DNA from: Nitrobacter hamburgensis X14
GTDB taxonomy: Bacteria; Pseudomonadota; Alphaproteobacteria; Rhizobiales; Xanthobacteraceae
Direction: 5' to 3'
Assembly (NCBI RefSeq): GCF_000013885.1
Contig: NC_007964.1
Location: forward strand, 3,148,001-3,212,000
Length of the DNA: 64,000 nt
Shown here: piece by piece, positions 18,248-28,589 of the stretch
Position numbering within the stretch: the first letter of the stretch is position 1
Layout: each line of letters begins with the position of its first letter
Notes under the pieces: model-generated
The model's database searches: none
Told to the model about the DNA's origin: nothing
Seen by the model: only the letters and a program-made list of their open reading frames with translations
Program-made: the position numbers and the translations under genes

Positions 18248-18320
18248 GACTCGGCAGCGTGCACGGCGGCTTCGCCGCGACGCTGCTGGATTCCGCGATG
18301 GGCTGCGCCGTGCAGCCCCG
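18248..18320 (+). pseudogene. Remnant of a PaaI-type (hotdog) thioesterase gene
   Basis: Reads RLGSVHGGFAATLLDSAMGCAV, the hallmark core of PaaI-family thioesterases (VHGGFAATLLDSAMGCAVHS-like), but only about 24 codons survive between carA and the 3' end of dps. Neither a start nor the rest of the fold is present. It is decayed coding DNA between two intact genes. Confidence 0.55.
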
Positions 18321-18321
18321 A

Positions 18322-18861
18322 TCAGGCCTCGTTGCCGCCTTCCTGACGACTGGCCTCGAACAGGAACCAGGTCCGTCGTTCGGCCTCGTCGATGAAATTT
18401 TCCAGCACGCTGGTGGTCGCCACATCCTCGTATTTGTCGGCGGCGTCGTGGGCCTTCTTCATCGTGGCGACGAGCGCCTTGTTGTCGTTCATCAGTTCGC
18501 GCAGCATCTCCCCCGGCGGAACGAAGCTCTCGTCGTTGTCCTTCAACGTCTGCAGCTTCGCGACCTGACCGATCGAACGTAGCGTCGTGCCGCCGATTTT
18601 GCGAACCCGCTCGGCGATATCGTCTGTAGTGCCGAAAATCTGCTCCGACTGCTCGTCGAGCAGCAGATGATAGTCGCGGAAATGCCGGCCGCTGACATGC
18701 CAATGGAAGTTCTTGGTCTTGAGGTAGAGCGCAAAGGTATCGGCCAGAAGAGTGTTCATGGCGGCTGAAATCTTGTCGACGCCTTCCTGCGGAAGATCGG
18801 TCGGCGTGTCCAGATCGGGATTGACTTTCCGCTGCGAAGTGGAACTTTTGGCTTGGGTCAC
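18322..18861 (-). CDS. dps: Dps family DNA-protecting ferritin-like protein
   Basis: Forms dodecamers that bind DNA and oxidise/store iron under starvation or oxidative stress. 179 residues; the start is GTG 18861 with GGAGGG upstream. Ferroxidase residues lie in KTKNFHWHVSGRHFRDYHLL (His, Asp) and DEQSEQIFGTTDDIAERVRK (Asp/Glu region). The C-terminal helix NFIDEAERRTWFLFEASRQE is typical of rhizobial Dps. The N-terminal extension (MTQAKSSTSQRKVNPDLDTP) is Lys/Arg-containing and may contact DNA. It is convergent with carA. Confidence 0.93.
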   Translation of the reverse strand: MTQAKSSTSQRKVNPDLDTPTDLPQEGVDKISAAMNTLLADTFALYLKTKNFHWHVSGRHFRDYHLLLDEQSEQIFGTTDDIAERVRKIGGTTLRSIGQVAKLQTLKDNDESFVPPGEMLRELMNDNKALVATMKKAHDAADKYEDVATTSVLENFIDEAERRTWFLFEASRQEGGNEA

Positions 18862-19030
18862 GATGCACCCTCCTGTTATGAAAAAGCAGATGAATTGGGA
18901 TTTGCGGCGCGCGATGCGAGGCCGGAAAACCGCTCCTGACCCTGATAACGCGCTATTCTGCGACAGCTCGCTAACGTGCTATTCTGCGACAGGTTCCGGA
19001 CGCGGAACACGAAGATTGGCTCAGACCGTC

Positions 19031-19756
19031 ATGAATGACTGGATCGAGTACTACGACTCTCCCCACACGATTTACGTCAGCAAGCTGCACCGCGACGTGC
19101 ATTTTAGGACCATTGCCCGGGACATCGTCGGCTACATCCCGTCGAAGCATTCCGTCGTGCTGGACTACGCCTGCGGCGAAGCGCTCTCTGCGGAAACGGT
19201 GGCCGATGCCTGCGGCCGGCTTATCCTCGCGGAGCCCGCGCCGGGCGTTCGCGGCCGGCTGGTCGTGCGGTTCGCTCCCAACACAAAAATCCGGGTGCGC
19301 TCGCTGGACGAACTCCGGCACATGGACGAGAAATCCGTCGATCTGGCGGTGATGAACTCGGTCGCACAGTACATGACGCCGGACGCGCTCGACGCCGCGT
19401 TCGCTGTGATCCGCCGTCTGCTCAAGCCGGCCGGCCGTCTGGTGCTGGGCGACATCCTGCAACCGAATGTGGGACTATCCGGCGACGTGATCGCCCTGCT
19501 TCGCTTCGCGGCAAAGCATGGCTTCGTGAAAGACGCGCTGCGGGGGCTGGCCCGCACGGCTCTGTCCGACTATCGACAGCTCCGCACCAGGATCGGGCTG
19601 CAACGTTACAACGAGGCCGAGATGCTGGCCAAGCTCGCCGCCGCCGGATTCACGGCGACGCGGACGCCGGCGAATATCGGCCATAACCCGTCGCGTATGA
19701 CGTTTGTGGCGCGGCTCGCCTTCGAGCGTGGCCGCAACGCGGATGCCGCAAGTTAG
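19031..19756 (+). CDS. Class I SAM-dependent methyltransferase
   Basis: 241-residue methyltransferase of unknown substrate. The SAM-binding motif I is VVLDYACGEALSAETVADAC, a non-standard D-Y-A-C-G-E version, followed by motif II acid LILAEPAP, a motif IV-like VDLAVMNSVAQYMTPD, and LKPAGRLVLGDIL. The C-terminal helical part (RTRIGLQRYNEAEMLAKLAA) may hold the substrate site. Start ATG 19031 (MNDWIEYYDSPHTIYVSKLH); the longer frame overlaps the dps promoter. The TAG stop codon (19754-19756) is the first triplet of a type I repeat, so the final residues may have been reshaped by its insertion. Confidence 0.8.
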   Translation: MNDWIEYYDSPHTIYVSKLHRDVHFRTIARDIVGYIPSKHSVVLDYACGEALSAETVADACGRLILAEPAPGVRGRLVVRFAPNTKIRVRSLDELRHMDEKSVDLAVMNSVAQYMTPDALDAAFAVIRRLLKPAGRLVLGDILQPNVGLSGDVIALLRFAAKHGFVKDALRGLARTALSDYRQLRTRIGLQRYNEAEMLAKLAAAGFTATRTPANIGHNPSRMTFVARLAFERGRNADAAS

Positions 19757-19856
19757 AGCGTTTTCGAGCGAAGTGGGTACCGGTTCGCGTCAAGAAAACG
19801 CGTCAATTCAAAATCATAGAGCCTCGCTTCTGATTCCATCTAGCGAAAAGGCTCTA
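19754..19856 (+). repeat. Type I palindromic repeat, copy B (short form)
   Basis: TAGAGCGTTTTCGAGCG to AAAAGGCTCTA, lacking the CCTCGGG hairpin (GAAGTGGGTACCGG instead). The second hairpin is damaged (GATTCCATCTAGCG). Its first three bases are the stop codon of the methyltransferase gene. Confidence 0.85.
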
Positions 19857-19951
19857 GGCGCATCGAAAACAGACGATCTGGTCAACCGAACGGTTAACGT
19901 TAAGCGGCATTAAGATTCGCCGATCGCCGATTGTTGCGGAATATTGCGGTC

Positions 19952-20026
19952 GGCCCGGTGGCGGAAGTTCGACGCGGGAGCTGTGCAAAGCTTTTTATCC
20001 TGGTTCAAGTCCAGGCCGGGCCTCCA
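19952..20026 (+). tRNA. tRNA-Cys(GCA)-like gene, copy 1, non-canonical fold
   Basis: 75 nt with encoded CCA. The acceptor stem GGCCCGG/CCGGGCC is perfect, the discriminator is T as in tRNA-Cys, the T-arm is CCTGG-TTCAAGT-CCAGG, and T33-GCA-A37 falls exactly at the standard positions. Odd: the D-loop (GAAGTTCGA) lacks the invariant GG, and the anticodon arm pairs best as GAGCT/AGCTT with a 6-nt loop instead of 7. It may be a functional minor tRNA, a tRNA-like RNA or a decaying copy. A copy with one base change lies at 20513. Confidence 0.65.
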
Positions 20027-20335
20027 AACTTTCTCCTGTTGAAAAGCAGAATCTCATCGCAATGCCGCTGAATATGCGATGAAGGACCTCGTCGGATTTT
20101 CGCCTCAGTGCAGCCGCCGAGACTCCGCATTTCCGAGACACGCCACGAGTGATCCGGATCGCATCTTCGCGTCCTTCATCACCTTCACGCTGTGGCGGCG
20201 AAACGCGCGCCGTCATCGATCGTTCGCGCCAGCACCAATTGAGAATCGAATGATCGGCAAGCTGCACGCGCCCTGACGACGCGAAAAATCACAACGGCCG
20301 CAGAGAACCCGCTGCCGTGGCGGTCGTAATTATGA
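20027..20335. other. Spacer inside the tRNA-like cluster
   Basis: 309 bp between the first tRNA-Cys-like gene and the tRNA-Gly-like gene. A minus-strand open frame crosses it (including GREDAIRITRGVSRKCG), but it continues into the tRNA-like gene and has no ribosome site. No other structured element was recognised. Confidence 0.35.
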
Positions 20336-20408
20336 TGGAGCGGATTCGATGAATTGAAGATCGGTCTGCGACCTGGAAGCCGCTGCTTTGCCACTAAGCT
20401 AAACCCGC
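20336..20408 (-). tRNA. Degenerate tRNA-Gly(TCC)-like sequence
   Basis: 73 nt with CCA on the minus strand. The acceptor GCGGGTT/AATCCGC pairs fully and the D-arm GCTT-AGTGGCA-AAGC is normal, including GG. The anticodon stem GCGGC/GTCGC leaves a 6-nt loop TTCCAG, and the T-stem has a C-C clash at the normally invariant 53-61 pair. It resembles tRNA-Gly(TCC) but is probably not canonical; pseudogene or tRNA-like RNA. Confidence 0.45.
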
Positions 20409-20512
20409 ACGACACAAATAGCACATCGCCGCCGCTCATGCGCGGAAGTTGCGATTAACGTTACAGTTGAACAACCGCTCGACCCGGCGGAAATATCTGC
20501 AAATATACCCGC

Positions 20513-20587
20513 GGCCCGGTGGCGGAAGTTCGACGCGGGAGCTGTGCAAAGCTTTTTATCCTGGTTCAAGTCCAGGCTGGGCCTCCA
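20513..20587 (+). tRNA. tRNA-Cys(GCA)-like gene, copy 2, non-canonical fold
   Basis: Identical to the copy at 19952-20026 except one base in the acceptor 3' strand (CTGGGCC instead of CCGGGCC), which changes a G-C pair to G-T and so still pairs. Flanking DNA is not shared beyond an A/T-rich upstream patch (AATATT versus AAATATA), so conservation is confined to the RNA itself. It has the same missing D-loop GG and anticodon-arm anomaly. Confidence 0.65.
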
Positions 20588-20605
20588 ATTTCTTCATTCT
20601 TGAAG

Positions 20606-21037
20606 CTACCCGATCGCCGCATCGGTTGCAGCGGCCAGTTTGCTCTCCAACACCTTCGCAGCAGCCTGGAGCTTCTCGCTCTGTGCATCGAATCCATGGC
20701 GCGCGAAAACAGCCGATATGTAAGCCGCGTCGTTATAGCTGACATAAACCTTGCCGGCCTGATCCTGCCAGACCAGCATTTTCAGCGGCAAATCGATGGC
20801 CAACATCGGGTGCTGAAGAAACAGCGGTGTTCCGCCTTGTGGACTGCCGACCACCAGAACCGTCGCCGGCGGCATCTCAAGACCGACAGCCTTTGCCGCA
20901 GCGGAATGATCGAGGCGCGTAAAGACCTTCAGACCACTGTCCTTCACCGCCGCTTCCAGATGATCCAGCGTGATCTCGAAAGAGTGCGAGCTTTGCTTCG
21001 TCACCAGATCAGTCGCAGCTTGCGTCAAACCAGCCAT
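20606..21037 (-). CDS. DUF302 domain protein
   Basis: 143 residues from ATG 21037 (MAGLTQAATDLVTKQSSHSF), with GGAGCC upstream. DUF302 proteins are small alpha/beta proteins of unknown role, sometimes linked to sulfur or stress metabolism. Family blocks: LDHLEAAVKDSGLKVFTRLD, HSAAAKAVGLEMPPATVLVV, GSPQGGTPLFLQHPMLAIDL, and PLKMLVWQDQAGKVYVSYND. No signal peptide. A longer frame to 21103 lacks a better ribosome site. It ends 18 bp from the second tRNA-Cys-like gene, convergently. Confidence 0.85.
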   Translation of the reverse strand: MAGLTQAATDLVTKQSSHSFEITLDHLEAAVKDSGLKVFTRLDHSAAAKAVGLEMPPATVLVVGSPQGGTPLFLQHPMLAIDLPLKMLVWQDQAGKVYVSYNDAAYISAVFARHGFDAQSEKLQAAAKVLESKLAAATDAAIG

Positions 21038-21383
21038 AAAAGGCTCCGAAACTGGTGGTCCGATTCCAACATTTGCATCCGGTTGACCACGCAATGATAG
21101 CACAAGACACTCGTCCGCGCGTGACAGACGGGTTCTCTCGTCGGCGGCCGCCGATTTGTTTCATACCCCAGCCCGGATCGCCTCGAGCGAAGGGAAACAA
21201 ATGGCCACGAAAGGACTTTTTGCTCCTCCAAACCGGGAATTGCCGGTGATGAAGCCCTTATAGTCCTTCCCCGCCCCGGAAATCTGGTCTAAAGACACCC
21301 CGCGCGCGAAGATCGCGCTCTTGCACAAGGGACGCGCGGCACGCGCGCCCTTTTTTTGTGCCCAGTTTTCAGTCCGGGACTTA
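21038..21383. other. Leader/promoter region between DUF302 gene and carB
   Basis: 346 bp carrying the divergent promoters. A possible -10 box for carB is TATAGT at 21259-21264. Two hairpins follow: GCGCG-aagat-CGCGC at about 21303-21317, and the terminator-like structure at 21328-21357. No gene is seen. Confidence 0.4.
21328..21357 (+). terminator. Terminator-like hairpin in the carB leader (possible attenuator)
   Basis: GGGaCGCGCG-gca-CGCGCGcCCC followed by seven T, ending 27 bp before the carB start. The nearest upstream plus-strand gene is a tRNA-like copy 740 bp away, so it may instead regulate carB by attenuation. An upstream hairpin (21303-21317) could compete for the same CGCG arms. 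Regulation is inferred, not shown. Confidence 0.55.
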
Positions 21384-24845
<3,462 letters not shown>

Positions 24846-24848
<3 letters not shown>

Positions 24849-24960
24849 CGCGTATTCCGCAAAAGTGGACACCGGTTTTGCGATCAGAATACGCGCAGGT
24901 TATTGATTGAGAGCATTTTCTTTCGGCTAACCGGATTCCACTTAGCCGGAAAATGCTCTA
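24846..24960 (+). repeat. Type II palindromic interspersed repeat, copy 2
   Basis: The left end TAGCGCGTATTCCGC and the inverted right end (TAGAGCATTTTCCGG read on the minus strand) match at 11 of 15 positions, so the element has terminal inverted repeats. The interior matches the copy at 3744-3838. The first triplet, TAG, is the carB stop codon. Confidence 0.8.
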
Positions 24961-25075
24961 CGGCCTGAACCGGACTCAATTGGTCGATAACCGGTTGCAG
25001 GAGCCCTGATAGAGCTGGAACCTGCCGGCTACGGAGATGTTTGTTCCAACCGAGACCGGTCGTAAGCAGCTATTA

Positions 25076-25145
25076 TGGTTTGGGTTCAGAAGCTCGCTTT
25101 ATTGCCCCGGCTAAGTCCGTCAAGCGAGCTTCTGAACCCAAACCA
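25076..25145. repeat. Perfect 24-bp inverted repeat
   Basis: Arms TGGTTTGGGTTCAGAAGC-TCGCTT (25076-25099) and the exact reverse complement (25122-25145), with a 22-bp loop. There is no T-run after it, so it is not a normal terminator. It may be an mRNA-stabilising hairpin, a small mobile palindrome, or the end structure of carB mRNA. Confidence 0.85.
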
Positions 25146-25192
25146 CGCTAGAATCATAGAGTTGCTAATGTCTCTTTGATTCCGAAATTCGC

Positions 25193-25234
25193 ATTAAGGG
25201 CTGCCGCGAAGACATTAAAGGCTGCCGCAAAAAC
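25193..25234. repeat. 21-bp tandem repeat, two units
   Basis: Units ATTAAGGGCTGCCGCGAAGAC and ATTAAAGGCTGCCGCAAAAAC differ at three positions. They lie 120 bp before greA. Possible repeated operator, or a duplication. Confidence 0.6.
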
Positions 25235-25353
25235 ATGCGAACCTCGGAATAGGGGCAACAGGCGAATGCGGATTTTTGCGGCCGGGGTCCGGAACCGGAA
25301 GCCGCTTCGTAACACCGCAGGGCCGCCGCCGATGAAGCGAAGGACGAAATGAG

Positions 25354-25830
25354 ATGATCGAGAAGGTTCCGATGACCCGAGGCGGGCATGCCGCCCTCGC
25401 AGACGAACTGAAGAAGCGCCAGTCGGTGGACCGGCCGCGCATCATCGAACACATCGCCGAGGCGCGCTCGCATGGCGATCTGTCGGAAAACGCGGAGTAT
25501 CACGCCGCAAAGGAAGATCAGTCGCACAACGAGGGCCGCATCGCCGAACTCGAAGACAAGCTGGCGCGCGCAGAGATCATCGACGTCAGCAAGCTTTCCG
25601 GCGACACCATCAAGTTCGGCGCTACCGTGACGCTGATCGACGAGGACACCGACAAGAAGGCGGTGTGGCAGATCGTCGGCGAAGCCGAAGCCGACGCCAA
25701 GAAGGGCCGCATTTCAATCACCTCGCCGCTCGCACGCGCCCTGATCGGCAAGAAGAAAGGGGCCTCGGTCGAAGTCGTCGCGCCCGGAGGCGCCAAGGCC
25801 TACGAGATCACCAAGGTCGAGTGGCGATAG
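25354..25830 (+). CDS. greA: Transcription elongation factor GreA
   Basis: Binds the RNA polymerase secondary channel and stimulates cleavage of back-tracked transcripts. 158 residues, the normal GreA length. The N-terminal coiled coil (about 1-75) carries the acidic tip motif DLSENAEYHAAKEDQSHNEG. The C-terminal FKBP-like domain covers about 80-158 (FGATVTLIDEDTDKKAVWQI, GRISITSPLARALIGKKKGA). ATG 25354 is the natural start, matching the family N-terminus (EKVPMTRGGHAALADELK). It is downstream of carB, as in many rhizobia, but separated by 500 bp of repeats. Confidence 0.97.
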   Translation: MIEKVPMTRGGHAALADELKKRQSVDRPRIIEHIAEARSHGDLSENAEYHAAKEDQSHNEGRIAELEDKLARAEIIDVSKLSGDTIKFGATVTLIDEDTDKKAVWQIVGEAEADAKKGRISITSPLARALIGKKKGASVEVVAPGGAKAYEITKVEWR

Positions 25831-25945
25831 CGGAACGATCATCGTCACTCCGCTGTTCGTTGGTCGCGAATACGTCCCTGCGGCCGGACTTTGTTTTTCC
25901 TGATATGGTTTATATCAACTTCCGCAAGGGCAGGATGAACGCGGT

Positions 25946-26200
25946 ATGCGGCTTTCCCGTTTAAGCGTCGCAACCGCGATGACGGCGGCGATCGTCGCCG
26001 GCGCGGCCCTCGCGGCCGATATGGATATCCCGCGACATCCGCCTGCGACGGAGATTTCGGTACAAAAGGGCCCGCCGAATTGCAGCCGATGGACCGACGA
26101 CTGCGTGAATTGCGCGCGCAACGCCAAGGGCTCGCTGCCACTTTGCTCGAATATCGGTTTTTCCTGTCAGCCCAAACCGGTCCGCTGCCTGCAGCCATGA
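25946..26200 (+). CDS. Small secreted Cys-rich protein, 84 residues
   Basis: A signal peptide at about residues 1-24 (LSVATAMTAAIVAGAALA, cleavage before ADMDIP) is followed by a mature domain of about 60 residues with six Cys (46, 53, 56, 67, 73, 80), enough for three disulfides, e.g. NCSRWTDDCVNCARNAKG. It is probably periplasmic and oxidised. I do not recognise a named family. It stands alone between greA and a DoxX gene, same direction. Confidence 0.7.
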   Translation: MRLSRLSVATAMTAAIVAGAALAADMDIPRHPPATEISVQKGPPNCSRWTDDCVNCARNAKGSLPLCSNIGFSCQPKPVRCLQP

Positions 26201-26394
26201 CCATCCGCCTTTGAGGCTGAACGGTGGGGACACCGTCGCTGCCGAGACGCAATGACGCAGGATAGCGAGCATCGGCTTGTTCCAGACCTGGAACAATTCA
26301 AGAGCCAGGCCGTTGATGTTTGCGTTACCCCTGCGGTGACGGACGCACGGTTGTTCCAAGATTTTGCAATGTCGCACCCTGGGGGAAATCCGAC

Positions 26395-26793
26395 ATGGAC
26401 CAGCTGTTTTCAAAATGGCAGCCGACGGCGCTGAGCCTGCTCCGTTTCATGAGCGGGCTTCTGCTTATGCAACACGGCACCGCCAAGCTTTTCGGCTTCC
26501 CTTCGCTGCCGATGTTCGCCGATCTGAACGTCGCGTCGCTGGTTGGAATGGCCGGAATCATCGAACTGGTCGGCGGTGCGCTGCTGGTGATCGGGCTGTT
26601 TACGCGTGCAGCTGCCTTCATCGCGTCGGGCATGACAGCGGTGGCCTACTTTATGGTGCACGCGCCGCAGAACTTCATGCCGATCGTCAACGGCGGCGAA
26701 CTGGCCGCGCTGTATTGCTTTGTTTTCTTCTATCTCGTGTTCGCTGGAGGCGGGCCGGTCAGCCTCGACAGGATGATTGGCGACAAGGGCTAA
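26395..26793 (+). CDS. DoxX family membrane protein
   Basis: 132-residue integral membrane protein of the DoxX/DoxD-like family. Four membrane segments are visible; the first contains LLRFMSGLLLMQHGTAKLFG, followed by LVGMAGIIELVGGALLVIGL with the conserved Glu. Family members are tied to redox or respiratory functions, but the role here is unknown. ATG 26395 has GGGGGAAA upstream. A longer frame (to 26320) lacks a ribosome site. Confidence 0.88.
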   Translation: MDQLFSKWQPTALSLLRFMSGLLLMQHGTAKLFGFPSLPMFADLNVASLVGMAGIIELVGGALLVIGLFTRAAAFIASGMTAVAYFMVHAPQNFMPIVNGGELAALYCFVFFYLVFAGGGPVSLDRMIGDKG

Positions 26794-26871
26794 AGCAGGA
26801 TCAGGAGAAGGCGTGGTTGAAACAGCCGGCATTGTGCCGGGCGTCCACGTCTTCAGGCGCGCCTTGCTGCC

Positions 26872-27351
26872 TCAGCCCGGCACCTTCAGCTCAAGCGGCA
26901 CCGCGGCGGCGTATTTGGAGTTGTGCAGCACCAGCGAGGTTCGCACGTTGCGCACATGCGGCGCAGCGGTGAGATGCGAAACGAAATCCTGAAATGTCGT
27001 CATATCGGGCGCCACGCATTTCAGGATGAAATCGACCTCGCCCGACAGCATCCAGCATTCGCGTACGAGCGGTTCGCCGCGCACGAACTCCTCGAACGCG
27101 CGCAAATCGGCGTCGGCCTGACTCGACAGATGCACCGACGCGAAGACGGTAACCTCGAAACCGAGCCGCTGCGGATCGAGCAATCCGCGGTAGCCCTGGA
27201 TGTAACCCTCCTCCTCCAGCGTGCGGACCCGGCGCAGACACGGCGGCGGCGAAATGCCGACCCGTTTAGCCAGTTCGACGTTGGTGATCCGGCCGTCGGC
27301 CTGAATCTCGCTCAGAATCTTAAGGTCGATCTCGTCCAGGCTTTTCGACAC
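26872..27351 (-). CDS. Lrp/AsnC family transcriptional regulator
   Basis: Leucine-responsive-type DNA-binding regulator. An N-terminal winged HTH (LDEIDLKILSEIQADGRITN, VELAKRVGISPPPCLRRVRT) is followed by a C-terminal RAM ligand/oligomerisation domain (about 75-155). From the GTG at 27351 the protein reads VSKSLDEIDLKIL and has 159 residues, the family's usual length. An upstream TTG (27402) would add 17 residues of unlikely sequence. It is divergent from trxB, a conserved rhizobial pairing, and may regulate it or itself. Confidence 0.88.
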   Translation of the reverse strand: MSKSLDEIDLKILSEIQADGRITNVELAKRVGISPPPCLRRVRTLEEEGYIQGYRGLLDPQRLGFEVTVFASVHLSSQADADLRAFEEFVRGEPLVRECWMLSGEVDFILKCVAPDMTTFQDFVSHLTAAPHVRNVRTSLVLHNSKYAAAVPLELKVPG

Positions 27352-27606
27352 GCGCGTGCAAACCCCGAAGCTGGTCAAACGAAGAGAATCTCCGCGAGCC
27401 AAGCCTATTAACGCAGGTCAGGCAGTGTGCGCAATTTTATTGCGCAGCATCCCACTTTCGCGTTTAGAGGAATTTTTGCAGTGACGGGTTGCAAATCCCG
27501 CATAGCTTGCCAGATATTATGGACACCGATCTGACGCTTTTCCCGCCGTCTCCGTACCGCCTCCACGGGCCTTTCTCGCCGCCCGCGCGCGCACCATCTT
27601 CTCGCC

Positions 27607-28587
27607 ATGGGGTCCCGACCGATGCCTGCTCCCGCCCACGCCAAGGTTGTCATCATCGGCTCTGGTCCAGCAGGCTATACGGCGGCGATCTACGCGGCGC
27701 GTGCCATGCTGGAGCCGGTGCTGATCCAGGGCATCCAGCCCGGCGGCCAGCTCACCATTACGACCGATGTCGAAAACTATCCCGGCTTTGCGGACGTGAT
27801 CCAGGGGCCGTGGCTGATGGAGCAGATGGAAAAGCAGGCGACGCATGTCGGCACCAGGATCGTGACCGATACGGTGAATTCACTCGATGTGTCGCAGCGG
27901 CCGTTCCGGCTGACCTGCGATAGCGGTGACGTCTACCTTGCCGAGACCGTGATCCTTGCTACCGGCGCGCAGGCGCGCTGGCTCGGTCTGCCGTCCGAGG
28001 ACAGCTTCAAGGGATTCGGCGTCTCGGCCTGCGCTACCTGCGACGGCTTCTTCTATCGCGGCAAGAACGTGATCGTGGTCGGCGGCGGCAATACCGCGGT
28101 TGAGGAAGCGCTGTTCCTGACCAATTTCGCCACGCAGGTCACCCTCGTTCATCGCCGCGATCACTTCCGCGCCGAACGCATCCTGCAGGATCGTGCATTC
28201 AAGCATCCCAAGATCAAGGTGGTCTGGGACAGCGCCCTCGACGAAATCTGCGGCACTGAGGATCCGCCCAAGGTCACCCACGTCCGGCTGAAGAACGTCA
28301 AGACCGGCGCCCTCACCGAGGTCGCGGCCGACGGCGTGTTCATCGCGATCGGTCACGCGCCAGCCACCGAGCTGGTGGCGGGCAAGGTCAAGCTGAAAAG
28401 CTCGGGCTACATCGAGGTTGCGCCGAACTCAACGGCAACGTCGGTGCCCGGCCTGTTCGCAGCCGGCGATGTCGCCGACGAGGTTTATCGCCAGGCAGTC
28501 ACGGCCGCGGGCCTTGGCTGCATGGCAGCACTGGAGGCCGAACGGTTTCTCGCCGCGCATGCGAGCGACCGCGCGGCTGCGGAGTAA
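27607..28587 (+). CDS. trxB: Thioredoxin-disulfide reductase
   Basis: FAD/NADPH enzyme reducing thioredoxin. 326 residues: FAD-binding GxGxxG in VVIIGSGPAGYTAAIYAAR, redox-active CATC at about residues 142-145 (SACATCDGFFYRG), NADPH-binding GGGNTAVEEA, and a C-terminal FAD motif GLFAAGDVADEVYRQAVTAA. The ATG at 27622 (MPAPAHAKVVII) is an equally possible start; neither has a strong ribosome site. A LysR gene starts 2 bp after its stop codon, so the two are probably co-transcribed. Confidence 0.96.
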   Translation: MGSRPMPAPAHAKVVIIGSGPAGYTAAIYAARAMLEPVLIQGIQPGGQLTITTDVENYPGFADVIQGPWLMEQMEKQATHVGTRIVTDTVNSLDVSQRPFRLTCDSGDVYLAETVILATGAQARWLGLPSEDSFKGFGVSACATCDGFFYRGKNVIVVGGGNTAVEEALFLTNFATQVTLVHRRDHFRAERILQDRAFKHPKIKVVWDSALDEICGTEDPPKVTHVRLKNVKTGALTEVAADGVFIAIGHAPATELVAGKVKLKSSGYIEVAPNSTATSVPGLFAAGDVADEVYRQAVTAAGLGCMAALEAERFLAAHASDRAAAE

Positions 28588-28589
28588 CG

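Larger units (their letters stand above)
24961..25353. other. Intergenic region upstream of greA
   Basis: About 390 bp containing a perfect 24-bp hairpin (25076-25145) and a 21-bp tandem repeat (25193-25234), listed separately. No gene is seen. The greA promoter must lie here. Confidence 0.4.

Noticed and set aside
19995..20267. Minus-strand 90-codon frame in the tRNA-like cluster
   Set aside because: It runs into the first tRNA-like gene, has no ribosome site, and ends in an out-of-frame reading of the tRNA.
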